Assembly (NCBI RefSeq): GCF_030518795.1
Contig: NZ_CP130427.1
Coordinates: forward strand, 2,170,001 to 2,234,000
Origin: Micromonospora sp. NBRC 110009
GTDB taxonomy: Bacteria > Actinomycetota > Actinomycetes > Mycobacteriales > Micromonosporaceae
Direction: 5' to 3'
Length of the DNA: 64,000 nucleotides
The notes below the pieces were generated by a model, which made no database searches, was not told the origin of the DNA, and saw only the letters and a list, made by a program, of their open reading frames with translations. Below, piece by piece: positions 46,647 through 54,040 of this stretch. The position numbers and the translations under genes were made by a program. Each line of letters begins with the position of its first letter. Within the stretch, counting starts at the first letter, position 1.

Positions 46647-46693
46647 CCCCTCGGGCCAGTACCACGCATCGACATTGGCCGCGAGGCAATGTC

Positions 46694-47119
46694 ATGTTTG
46701 GGATAGATCGACTTCGAGGTGTGCTTGCGCCCATACACTCCGTACCCATGAAGGGTATCGGTCGCTACTGGGGATATTTGGCTTTCATCCTTCTCATCTC
46801 CGGCCTGTGGACGCGCAGCATGGGGCCGGCAGCCCTGATCCTGCTCTCAGGTCTGGTCACGTTTTACTTCCTGCTGCAGGCGCCGCTTTGGTGTGCAGCG
46901 ATCAACCGGGACGGGACTCTGTGCCGCAACAACTCGTCAGGTCTCCTACTGGGGTGCAGGCACCGGCAGCACAAGTTCCAAAAGCTGAAGATGAGGTTCG
47001 TTCCCCAGGGCTGGGCGCGAATGAACCGCGACCTCTGGACCTCTCCCCGCCAAGGTCTGGCGACCCTGGGCCTGCTTATCGGCATCTTCTCCGGGATTGC
47101 CGGAGTGGTCCTCAAATAG
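46694..47119 (+). CDS. Small membrane protein with Cys/His motif
   Basis: About 141 residues from the ATG at 46694 (GAGG nine bases upstream); a frame from 46559 overlaps the previous gene and was not used. Two adjacent membrane helices (about residues 22-65), a cytoplasmic cysteine/histidine stretch APLWCAAINRDGTLCRNNSSG followed by LLLGCRHRQHKFQKL, and a third C-terminal helix (LGLLIGIFSGIAGVVL). The Cys/His pattern may bind zinc. Similar proteins occur in actinobacterial mobile elements, as far as I can judge. Lower GC than host genes. Confidence 0.75.
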   Translation: MFGIDRLRGVLAPIHSVPMKGIGRYWGYLAFILLISGLWTRSMGPAALILLSGLVTFYFLLQAPLWCAAINRDGTLCRNNSSGLLLGCRHRQHKFQKLKMRFVPQGWARMNRDLWTSPRQGLATLGLLIGIFSGIAGVVLK

Positions 47120-47159
47120 GGAGTGACCGTGAGCGCGTCGATCGATAGGCTTGGCGGCC

Positions 47160-48035
47160 GTGACCATCCGCCAGCTCGTCCCGCTGCCGGTGCGACGGCA
47201 CTTCCGCGAACTCGCCGTTGATACCTCAGTGCTGCGCTTGATCGGGGAGATGTGGCAGGACCAAGGCTTCGTTCCCTCCGGCGAGCCGAACGACGAAGTA
47301 GGCGAGCGGCGCACGCTTTGGCACGAGTACGAGGACAACGTTGATTGGACCGACCCCGCCCATGTGGCGAGAGTGCTCAAGGTGTACGAAACACTGCTCG
47401 ACGGGCTGAACGACGGGACGATTGACGCTACGCGGAAGTTTCTGGACCGCCAGGGGTTCGACCTCGACGCGGACTGCAGGATCAAGCCGAAGCCGGACAG
47501 CTTCGCGGCCGTCGCCACGAGGTTGCCCAGATCCCTGAAGGCACTGCGAGACCCGACAGTGATCCTGGACTCGTTCGACAGGATCGACCGAGCACTACCG
47601 GCCGACCCGGCCCAGGCTATCGGCTCCGCGAAGGAGCTGATCGAGGCGACCGCCAAGACCGTCCTCATTGAACTCGGCGTACCGTTTGAAGACAAGACGG
47701 CGAAATTGCCGGCGTTGATCGACCTCGCACAGCGTGCGCTGCTGCTGCACCCGCAAACGCAGGTGCCGGGACCGGACGGAAGCAACGCGGTTAAGCGCAT
47801 CCTCGGCGGCTTGATCAGCATTGCCACGGGGCTCGGCGAACTGCGGAACGAGGGCTGGGGGACGGGACACGCTCCAGCGGCGCCGCGCGTCGGCCTGCGT
47901 CCCCGTCACGCCCACCTTGCGGTCGGCGCGGCTCATACCTGGTGTCAGCTCATCCTTGACACCCTGGCAGACCCGGCCGCGCCTTGGCGGAAGCAGGCAA
48001 CCAGCGGCCTACCTGCGGGGTCGACGACGACTTGA
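47160..48035 (+). CDS. Abi_C-domain protein (candidate phage-defence gene)
   Basis: About 291 residues from the GTG at 47160; a TTG three codons earlier is possible and no strong ribosome site exists, so the message may be leaderless. The N-terminal half is helical with LRLIGEMWQDQGF and LKVYETLLDGLNDGTIDATRKFLDRQGF. The C-terminal half (about residues 155-280) fits the abortive-infection C-terminal domain: SAKELIEATAKTVL, ILGGLISIATGLGELRNEGWGTGHA and HLAVGAAHTWCQLILDT. Abi_C proteins are linked to abortive infection, in which infected cells stop before phage release. The role here is inferred from the domain. Confidence 0.8.
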   Translation: MTIRQLVPLPVRRHFRELAVDTSVLRLIGEMWQDQGFVPSGEPNDEVGERRTLWHEYEDNVDWTDPAHVARVLKVYETLLDGLNDGTIDATRKFLDRQGFDLDADCRIKPKPDSFAAVATRLPRSLKALRDPTVILDSFDRIDRALPADPAQAIGSAKELIEATAKTVLIELGVPFEDKTAKLPALIDLAQRALLLHPQTQVPGPDGSNAVKRILGGLISIATGLGELRNEGWGTGHAPAAPRVGLRPRHAHLAVGAAHTWCQLILDTLADPAAPWRKQATSGLPAGSTTT

Positions 48036-48265
48036 CGCGGCCGAGGGTGCCAGGCGAGGCGGGCGAGCGTCTGGGCAACGCCGACGAGCTGGCCGCCGCG
48101 TAGCACCGACCCGGGCGCCCCGCTGGACGCCGCCCCCGTGGTGGCCCTGGCGGGGCGCTTCGTCGTTGTGGGCCGCCGTGGCGGGCGGACGCCGCGAGGA
48201 CGACGCCGGAGAGGGCAGGAGCGCGCCTGGGCGACGCCGGGGACGACGCGGGGGAAGGGTGGCGA

Positions 48266-48392
48266 GTGTAAAAACCTGTCACAGTGACGTTTCTCGGTCC
48301 TGTCCCATTGTTTGTTGAAGACGACGACGACAACTCCCTACAACAAATAAGGGGGGTCGGCCGAGTTTCGTCACTGTGACAGGTTTTTGCAC
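48266..48392. repeat. 127-bp nested inverted repeat
   Basis: Outer arms of 32 bases at 48266-48297 and 48361-48392, 28 of 32 positions complementary, including an uninterrupted run covering AAAAACCTGTCACAGTGACG. Each arm itself contains the dyad GTCAC-N-GTGAC. The 63-base middle holds a second, imperfect pair (TTGTTTGTTG and CAACAAATAA). The overall form suits a replication or transfer origin, or paired operators. Confidence 0.85.
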
Positions 48393-48502
48393 TGCCCAGG
48401 CCGGTCGTTAGGGCCGCCCGCCGGCCGCCTCCGGCCCCGCCTGTAACCGCGCCCAGCTCGGCGCGAGCGCCCCTAGCGTGTGGCCAAGTTCACACGGACA
48501 GC

Positions 48503-48539
48503 CGAAAACGCTCAAAACGCTATGACCAGCGAAAATAGC
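48503..48539. repeat. Short AAAACGCT direct repeats and GCTAT/ATAGC dyad
   Basis: AAAACGCT occurs at 48505-48512 and again at 48514-48521; GCTAT (48519-48523) pairs with ATAGC (48535-48539), and AGCGAAAA is the approximate reverse of the direct repeat. These could be iterons next to the inverted repeat. Confidence 0.45.
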
Positions 48540-48710
48540 CGCCGGTGCATGAACACGCTGGCCCATAGGCATAGTGAGAGGGAAAAACGCGCCCCGCCGC
48601 ACGTCGTGAACACCCCGACCCCCGCTGGCGCATAGGCCGGATATGGCACCCGCTCGCGCATCACCGTCCCTCAGCGTCGCCCGCCCCGCCCACACAACGG
48701 AAGGAGAGCC

Positions 48711-49658
48711 GTGGCAACCGCCGAAGGCTCATCATCAACCGAGGCCGCGACCACGCGGCCCGACGACGCCCTCGCCGCCCTGCGCGACGGTCGCCGCTAC
48801 CCCCGCCCGGCCGACCGCCCGCGCCGGCTACGGCTCGACAGTGGCCTAACCCTTGAGCTTCCCGCCCCCCGCATCCTCGCCCGCGTCTGGGCGCTGCCGA
48901 CGCTCGCCGCCGCCGCCGACGTCTACGCGTCCCGGGCCGCGATCCTTCGCCGCCCGCACGGCGCGACCGCCGACCCCCGCCCGGTCGACTTCCGCCGCCT
49001 CGTCGACGAGCTGCGCGCCGAGCTGGCCGCGCTGCCTGAGCGTGAGGACGCCGGCCGTCCCTACTCAGACCTCCGTATCTACGTCCGCCACGGCGACCCC
49101 TCACAGGTCGTCGGTTACCTCCTGGACGTCGTCAAGGCCGCCCGCGTTGTGGCGCCCAGGTGGCGACCGCCGGCCGTGCGCAAGGAGCGCACCGGCCCGC
49201 CGCCGACGGCCACCGAGCGCCAGCGCATCGCCCGCTACCGCCGCAAGGCCCGCGAGGTCGAATCCGCGGAGCATTGGCTCCGCCTCTGGCTCGCCGACGC
49301 CACCCCCGGCCGGTACGACGCCCGCGAACTCCACGCCCAGGCCGTCGACGCCTTGGGCGAGTTCGTCGAGTGGTACGAGGACGACCCCGACGGCTGGGCC
49401 GAGGAAGCCGCCGACGACGGCTCGCCCGCCGTGCCGGTCGTCCCCGGCGTCAAGGCGTTCTACGCGGTCGCCGACCGCCTCCTCGGCCCACGCTCGCGCA
49501 CGGCCGCCGGCTACGCCTACGCCGTCCCCGAGCCTGCCGTAGTCGCCGAGGTCGCCGACCGGGTCGCGCGCCTCGCGTGGGCCGATCAGCGCGTGATCCT
49601 CGCGCGTTTCCTCGCCCGACAGCACGCCCCCACCGCCGAGAGGAACGCCGCAGCATGA
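48711..49658 (+). CDS. Unrecognised element protein, 315 aa
   Basis: GTG start with a strong GGAAGGAGAG ribosome site. Mostly helical and charged, without membrane segments. N-terminal RRLRLDSGLTLELPAPRILARVWALPTL region, a central DPSQVVGYLLDVVKAARVVAPRW stretch, then a helical LRLWLADATPGRYDARELHAQAVDALGEFVEWYEDDPDGW region and VADRLLGPRSRTAAGY near the end. It lies just after the repeat-rich gene-free region, a position where an origin-binding or replication-linked protein would be expected, but no motif proves this. Its stop overlaps the start of the next gene. Confidence 0.8.
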   Translation: MATAEGSSSTEAATTRPDDALAALRDGRRYPRPADRPRRLRLDSGLTLELPAPRILARVWALPTLAAAADVYASRAAILRRPHGATADPRPVDFRRLVDELRAELAALPEREDAGRPYSDLRIYVRHGDPSQVVGYLLDVVKAARVVAPRWRPPAVRKERTGPPPTATERQRIARYRRKAREVESAEHWLRLWLADATPGRYDARELHAQAVDALGEFVEWYEDDPDGWAEEAADDGSPAVPVVPGVKAFYAVADRLLGPRSRTAAGYAYAVPEPAVVAEVADRVARLAWADQRVILARFLARQHAPTAERNAAA

Positions 49659-49867
49659 CCGAGCAGGAGTCGACCGCGTTTGCCGAGGCCGTCCTCGACC
49701 GCGTGGCCGAGCTGGCCTACGACGAGTTGCGGCCGCATCTCAACCGCTGGGCCGCCGCTCTCCAGACCGGCCGCCCGACCACGGCCGAGCGGTCGACGCC
49801 CACCACCGCCGACACCCCCCAGGTTCTCCCGCTGGACCGCGCCCGGCGCCGCCCGCGCGTCGCCTAA
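49655..49867 (+). CDS. Small element protein, 70 aa
   Basis: Start ATG overlaps the stop of the 315-residue gene (ATGA), so it is translationally coupled. The first half is helical (TAFAEAVLDRVAELAYDEL), then Thr/Pro-rich, ending in a basic RARRRPRVA tail. No domain recognised. Confidence 0.65.
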   Translation: MTEQESTAFAEAVLDRVAELAYDELRPHLNRWAAALQTGRPTTAERSTPTTADTPQVLPLDRARRRPRVA

Positions 49868-50098
49868 CCCTCGCACCACCGAACGCCCGCCCTACCGGCC
49901 GCCCCGGTACGGCGGGCGTTCTGTTTAGACGCCTCCTCGCCCTTGGGCGGGTCCGAGGAGGCCGAGCGCGCGCCGTCTCCGGCCGCTGCGCTTCCGAGGC
50001 CGGGCCGTTGCTGGGGGTCCACGCGCGGCCTGGCCTCGGTCCGCCCCGCCCACCCCCTCACAGACCCCCGTACACAGCCGAAAAGAGCGCCCCCGACC

Positions 50099-50284
50099 GT
50101 GACTACCCCTGAGCCCTACACCGCCGTTTGGCAAGCCCTACGGGCCGATCGCTACCGATGCCGCGGCCACCGTCCCGACGGCCGCCGGTGCCGCAAGCCG
50201 ACCCGAAACACGGCCCGCGACGACGCCGGCCGTCTGCGCGCCTACTGCGTTCGGCATACCCCGAGAAAGGACCCCGCCACCTAA
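50099..50284 (+). CDS. Small Cys/His protein, 61 aa
   Basis: Starts at GTG 50099 as VTTPEPYTAVWQALRADRYR. Contains C-x-G-H-x6-C-x10 or more-YCVRH, a spacing that suggests a small zinc-binding fold. An in-frame opening from 49943 is low-complexity and was not used. Its TAA shares a base with the ATG of the next gene (TAATG), showing tight packing. A related C-x2-C...YCGYH pattern is visible at about 52020-52140, possibly a decayed relative. Confidence 0.6.
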   Translation: MTTPEPYTAVWQALRADRYRCRGHRPDGRRCRKPTRNTARDDAGRLRAYCVRHTPRKDPAT

Positions 50285-50619
50285 TGCCCCGTGACTACCG
50301 CCACGGCCAGCCGGCATGGGCGAGCGCGCCCGCGCCCGCCATGACCACCGCCGAGGTCGCCGCCCTCGCGCGGGTACTGGCGAGGCTCTGCGTCGAGGGC
50401 GAGGGCGACTGGCGCGGCCGCCGCGACGACCTCCTCGGCGAGCTACGCGCCCGCCTTCCGCAGGGGCACCCGGCGCGTACCGGCGACGAGAACACCGCTA
50501 CTCAGGCCGCCCGGGCCGCTGGCGACCGCCTGGCCGAGACGTACGGGTGCCGCGTCCTCAGCAGCAGCCACCACCGCCGCGTGCGCATTCGTCTCATCCC
50601 CACCGACCCGACCGCCTGA
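50284..50619 (+). CDS. Hypothetical element protein, 111 aa
   Basis: ATG overlaps the stop of the preceding gene (TAATG). A short Pro/Ala N-terminus is followed by a helical stretch TAEVAALARVLARLCVEGEGDW and RDDLLGELRARL, and a C-terminal beta-like RVLSSSHHRRVRIRLIP. Soluble, no recognised domain. Followed by a GAAAGGA ribosome site for the next gene. Confidence 0.65.
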   Translation: MPRDYRHGQPAWASAPAPAMTTAEVAALARVLARLCVEGEGDWRGRRDDLLGELRARLPQGHPARTGDENTATQAARAAGDRLAETYGCRVLSSSHHRRVRIRLIPTDPTA

Positions 50620-50654
50620 CAACCCCACCCCGCCCCCTGAAAGGACCCGCCCCT

Positions 50655-51434
50655 ATGCACACCTACGGCCAATTCGTCACCCTGGACGCCACCCTCCCCG
50701 CCGCCGTCCTGGCGGACCCCCGATGCCCGGCCGCCGTCCGCGACACGTTCGCCGCGTTCGACGCCGCCCAGGACGCGACCCGCGCCGCCCTGGCGAAGGT
50801 CGACGAGATCAACGACGCCGCCGCCGATAACAAGGCCGAGATCGCCCGCGCGATCCGCGAGGGCAAGGCCAAGCTGCCGGCCGCGATCGACCCCGCCCAC
50901 ACGGCCGCCAGGCTCGCCCACGCCCAAGCCGAGGTAAGGGCGTGTACCGGCCGCGCGCAGGTCGCCGCCCGCGCCGCCGAGGCGAGCGTCCCGGCGCATC
51001 GGGCCGAGCTGCGACCGATCGTCCTCGCACCGCTCGCCGAGCTGGCCGCCCAGGCCGAGCGGGCCGCCCAGGAGGCCGCCAATGCCTACGCCCGCGCACG
51101 CGCCCTGACGTTTGCCGCCGCCGACCTGGACGTCGCCGCCGCGTACCGCGAGCCGGACGCCGACCGTCGTCGCGCGCTGGCCGCGATCGTGGGTGACCAC
51201 TACGCGAAGGTCGCGCGCCAGGACGCGATCACGCACGACGGCCTGTCGACGCGCATCGACAAGGCGTTTATCGACGTCCGTACCGCGACGGCCGGTATCC
51301 CGGTCGACGCGTACGCGCCCGATCCACTCGCCGCGCCGGACAGCGCCGAGGCCGGTCGCCTCGTGGCCGAGGCCGAGGCCCGCGCCGCGCAGTTCAGGAT
51401 GCCGGGCGACGAGCCGATCAAGGTCGGGCGGTAA
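50655..51434 (+). CDS. Coiled-coil element protein, 259 aa
   Basis: ATG with GAAAGGA about ten bases upstream; sequence further upstream in frame overlaps the 111-residue gene. MHTYGQFVTLDATLPAAVLA is followed by long Ala/Glu/Arg helices with heptad character (about residues 30-175), then an RIDKAFIDVRTATAGIPVDAYAPDP region and a C-terminal helix. No enzymatic motif. It could be a structural or DNA-organising protein, but function is unknown. Confidence 0.75.
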   Translation: MHTYGQFVTLDATLPAAVLADPRCPAAVRDTFAAFDAAQDATRAALAKVDEINDAAADNKAEIARAIREGKAKLPAAIDPAHTAARLAHAQAEVRACTGRAQVAARAAEASVPAHRAELRPIVLAPLAELAAQAERAAQEAANAYARARALTFAAADLDVAAAYREPDADRRRALAAIVGDHYAKVARQDAITHDGLSTRIDKAFIDVRTATAGIPVDAYAPDPLAAPDSAEAGRLVAEAEARAAQFRMPGDEPIKVGR

Positions 51435-51436
51435 GC

Positions 51437-51715
51437 GTGCCCGAGGTCAACCACCGAACCGACCGCGTCGGCCGTGCCGTCGCCGAGGCCGCCGAGGCCG
51501 CCCGCCGGCGCGAGGCCGAGCCACGCCTAACGCGTGACGACGTCGTCGCCCAGGCCCTCGACCACTACGGCCTTTCGCCGGCGTTCGCGGCGCACCTCAA
51601 GGCCCGGACGCCGACGGCGATCCGGCGCGAGGTCGCCCGGCTCGTCCTCGCACAGTCCACGATTGCCGCCGCCGAGGCTGGCGCGGCCAGCGACGCCCAG
51701 GCCGTCGACGACTGA
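51437..51715 (+). CDS. Small element protein, 92 aa
   Basis: Begins with GTG two bases after the previous stop. Helical throughout, with VGRAVAEAAEAARRREAEP, LTRDDVVAQALDHYGLSPAF and KARTPTAIRREVARLVLAQST. The middle resembles a short DNA-binding helix pair, without a clear family. Last gene of the leftward block before the minus-strand genes. Confidence 0.65.
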   Translation: MPEVNHRTDRVGRAVAEAAEAARRREAEPRLTRDDVVAQALDHYGLSPAFAAHLKARTPTAIRREVARLVLAQSTIAAAEAGAASDAQAVDD

Positions 51716-51756
51716 CGCGTGCCTACCCGAACCTCGGCCCGGCCCCCGCAGGCCCG

Positions 51757-52002
51757 TTAGGCCGCGCCGTCGTCAGCAGCGTTGCGCTGACGGCTTGTGG
51801 CACGGATAGCGGACTCGACCCGCAGTAGCAGGCCACCGACTACAAGCACCACCCCGACAAGGAAAAGCCGACCTGGTAGCGAGGTGGCCGTCAGTTGCAA
51901 GAGGATGATCAAGACTCCGATGGCTGCCGCCACGGTGCCTACCACGCCAACTATCGCGCCCGGTGGCGTTTCCTGATTGGTCGGGTTCGGTCGCGTGTTC
52001 AT
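51757..52002 (-). CDS. Small two-TM membrane protein, 81 aa
   Basis: Two hydrophobic helices (GAIVGVVGTVAAAIGVLIILL and LFLVGVVLVVGGLLL, about residues 15-36 and 45-60) with a polar head MNTRPNPTNQETPP and a charged tail. Transcribed opposite to the preceding genes and convergent with the 92-residue gene. Such small membrane proteins can be superinfection-exclusion or holin-like, but nothing here decides this. Confidence 0.6.
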   Translation of the reverse strand: MNTRPNPTNQETPPGAIVGVVGTVAAAIGVLIILLQLTATSLPGRLFLVGVVLVVGGLLLRVESAIRATSRQRNAADDGAA

Positions 52003-52243
52003 CGCGGCAGTCTAGACACCGATCACTATCGCTACCGCCCCAAGCCCGACAGCCGACCGTGCCACCGCTGTGCACACCCGACTGTGTCGCCGAGCTGGTC
52101 GACGAACTACTGCGGATATCACTCACGGCTAGCTAGGGCGCAGCCCTGCCCCCCTCGGGGGTGGCCCTCGACCGGCAAGACGCGGCGCCGAAGCGGCATA
52201 GCACCTCGCTGTCTGTACGGGCATAGGGGTTGTGGTCGTAGAC

Positions 52244-52489
52244 CTACCCAGCGGGCTCGAATTGCTCTCGGAACTGGTCGTCGTCCAACACTGCCAAGGA
52301 GCTGCCGATCTTGACGAGCCACTGTCCCGACGCGATGGAGTAGTTCCCGCCGTCGTTGTACGCCCGGAAGTAACCGTGCTGCCCCATGATGCTGGCCTCT
52401 GGATGAACGCTCTTGACAAGAGCCGAGCAAGCCTCGAAGGCCGCGAACTCGTATTGCACGGCTTCAACTGGCTTCCGCAACTTGTACAT
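52244..52489 (-). CDS. Phage-type small protein (PVEAVQY...FREQFEP family)
   Basis: 81 residues. Start MYKLRKPVEAVQYEF and end GQWLVKIGSSLAVLDDDQFREQFEP match the pattern of a common small phage/prophage protein (RKKPVxxEAxQY ... GDWIIKGxxGEFYPxxPDxFxxTYE). Function of that family is not known. Codon usage is clearly lower in GC than host genes. Divergent from the gene at 52575. Its presence hints at exchange between this element and phages. Confidence 0.7.
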   Translation of the reverse strand: MYKLRKPVEAVQYEFAAFEACSALVKSVHPEASIMGQHGYFRAYNDGGNYSIASGQWLVKIGSSLAVLDDDQFREQFEPAG

Positions 52490-52574
52490 ATCTGTCTCCC
52501 GATATCCGTGAGTGAATCAACAAAGATCAACAACGTCCACGGTCGGCATTGAATTCCCTTGTGGTGAGAGGCCG

Positions 52575-52970
52575 ATGATCTTCTGCAACCATGAAAGCGC
52601 CCCACCGGCTGCCGTCGCCGGCTCGCCGACCCGCCGTCGGTGCCACTCTCCCCGCGGCCTCGGCCTACGCGTGGTCCCGCTGTCGCCCGCGTTCTACCCG
52701 ACCGACGACCCTTACCGGCTCGCCCCCCTGGCCGCCCGTCTTCGCGAGGCGTACACGTGGGACGGCCGCGACGGTCTGGCGTGGGAGCTACGCGACGCCG
52801 TCTACGAGGTCGCGCACCGCCGCGCCCGGACGCCCGAAGAGCGCCGCGCCCTCGTCGCTTGGATGCGCTACACGCTCGCCGACGCCGAGCCCGCTTGGCT
52901 CGCGTACGCCGCCGCGCACGGCTGGCGCTGTCCCCAGCGCCTACCGCGTCTAGTGGCGCGCCCGGCCTAA
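52575..52970 (+). CDS. Hypothetical element protein, ~131 aa
   Basis: Most likely start is the ATG at 52575 with GAGAGG upstream; a GTG at 52512 or 52671 is also possible. The well-ordered part is YPTDDPYRLAPLAARLREAYTWDG and the helical DAVYEVAHRRARTPEERRALVAW, ending in a basic tail. No family recognised. It is followed nine bases later by a GTG-started membrane-protein gene. Confidence 0.6.
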   Translation: MIFCNHESAPPAAVAGSPTRRRCHSPRGLGLRVVPLSPAFYPTDDPYRLAPLAARLREAYTWDGRDGLAWELRDAVYEVAHRRARTPEERRALVAWMRYTLADAEPAWLAYAAAHGWRCPQRLPRLVARPA

Positions 52971-52979
52971 CCTGGGGCC

Positions 52980-53225
52980 GTGGTTCGAAAAATCGCAGAC
53001 CTCCGCGCCGCAACCGATGAGGAACTCATCGCCGAGCATGACCACCACGCCGGGAACACCGTGGTCGGGACGCAGTACTACATGGACGAGTTGGAGCGCC
53101 GCGAGCGCCGCCGAGCGATTAAAGCCTCGGACCGGTTGGCACGCCGTGCCTACCGGCTCGCGTGGTCCAACACCATCCTGGCGGCTGTCGCCGCCATCGC
53201 CGCGATCATCGCCCTCGTCATGTAG
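52980..53225 (+). CDS. Small C-tail membrane protein, 81 aa
   Basis: GTG start. N-terminal soluble helical part MVRKIADLRAATDEELIAEH with HHAGNTVVGTQYYMDELERRERRR after it, then one C-terminal hydrophobic helix NTILAAVAAIAAIIALVM, so it is probably anchored with the head in the cytoplasm. I have an impression of similar short proteins in actinobacterial mobile elements. No catalytic motif. Confidence 0.7.
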   Translation: MVRKIADLRAATDEELIAEHDHHAGNTVVGTQYYMDELERRERRRAIKASDRLARRAYRLAWSNTILAAVAAIAAIIALVM

Positions 53226-53352
53226 TGGCAACCCTGAGCCCCCGCCCGGATGACGTCCGGTGCGGGGCCTTGCCGCGTTTACACGCCCTACCGCGCCTGT
53301 CTTGCGGGTCGCCTCTGGCCGGCTGGGCGATCCCGCATCGGCCGTCATTCGG

Positions 53353-53673
53353 TCACTCCCGGCCGTCCCGAGCTGCGGCTAGGACCGCCTCGGCCTCGGC
53401 CACGACGCGTGCCCGAGCCTCCTCCGCCGCCTTCCGCAGCTCCTCGTTAAGCCGCGCCGTGTCGACGTCCAGGCACCTCTTGTGCCAGCCCTGGAGCTTC
53501 TTCGGCTCCACCGTCACCGGCTTACCGCCGGCCACGACCACGCGCCCCTTAACGACGACCGTGTCTTCGACGCAAATCCCCCGCCCCGCCGCGAGCTGGG
53601 CCTCGCGTTCGGCCTCGGGGACGATCAACGACTTTCCACACTCAGGGCACCGCCACATAGCCATGCCGGCCAC
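53353..53673 (-). CDS. Zinc-ribbon coiled-coil protein, 106 aa
   Basis: An N-terminal CPECGK zinc knuckle with further Cys at GICVED and KRCLDV positions, a middle beta region (VEDTVVVKGRVVVAGGKPVTV), and a C-terminal Ala/Glu/Arg helix of about 35 residues. Probably a small nucleic-acid or protein-binding factor. It is transcribed toward the C-tail membrane protein (convergent). Confidence 0.65.
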   Translation of the reverse strand: MAGMAMWRCPECGKSLIVPEAEREAQLAAGRGICVEDTVVVKGRVVVAGGKPVTVEPKKLQGWHKRCLDVDTARLNEELRKAAEEARARVVAEAEAVLAAARDGRE

Positions 53674-53760
53674 CGTAGCGAGGGGTACCGACGCTTCGGA
53701 CTGTTCTGGCGCCGTTGCTAGGGCGCCCGGACGCGAGCCCTCGGCGTAATCTCAGGCCCT

Positions 53761-53919
53761 ATGAGCGCCCACGAGGGAGACGACCCGACGCCGCCCCGTT
53801 TCCCGCCCGACCTCATCGACGAACTGTGCGCGTGGATCGCCGACCAGCTCGGCGAGCCGCACCCCGTACGCCACCCGGCCTGTCGGCCCGTTCCGACGAG
53901 CCGCCGCCGTCGCGCCTGA
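53761..53919 (+). CDS. Small ORF, 52 aa
   Basis: ATG start, beginning MSAHEGDDPTPPRFPPDLID, then ELCAWIADQLG and a basic RRRRA end. No strong ribosome site. It precedes the terminator at 53952. Possible but weak gene call; the opposite strand also has an open frame here. Confidence 0.35.
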   Translation: MSAHEGDDPTPPRFPPDLIDELCAWIADQLGEPHPVRHPACRPVPTSRRRRA

Positions 53920-53951
53920 CCCCCCATAGGACCTTTCCCGCGCCCTCTCGG

Positions 53952-53990
53952 CCCCGGTACCTAGTCCAGCTAGCGCCGGGGTCGTTTTGT
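53952..53990. terminator. Rho-independent-type terminator at the right end of the element
   Basis: CCCCGG (53952-53957) pairs with CCGGGG (53976-53981), with inner CTAG/CTAG pairing and a short loop; GTCGTTTTGTGTTT follows. It would stop element transcription before the replacement 5' end of the thioredoxin/NHL gene, separating the two. Confidence 0.65.
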
Positions 53991-54040
53991 GTTTCTAGGG
54001 CCTCTCTCGGCGTCGTTCGCGGCGTGGCAGGCTTGGCCGC

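Larger units (their letters stand above)
48036..48710. other. 675-bp gene-free region of the element
   Basis: No convincing coding sequence on either strand. It contains the nested inverted repeat at 48266-48392, short direct and inverted repeats at 48503-48539, and the leader of the next gene. It is the largest gene-free stretch of the element and the best candidate for an origin of replication or transfer. Confidence 0.6.

Noticed and set aside
47821..48318. Plus-strand frame of 165 codons overlapping the Abi_C gene end and the inverted repeat
   Set aside because: Arg/Gly/Ala-rich and ends inside the inverted repeat; no start signal. Considered non-coding.
48266..48392. CRISPR array
   Set aside because: Only two arms in inverted orientation with one middle segment; no regular direct repeats or cas genes.
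51895..52314. Plus-strand frame of 139 codons
   Set aside because: Overlaps two minus-strand genes with better composition; only the Cys/His part at 52020-52140 was kept as a possible relic.
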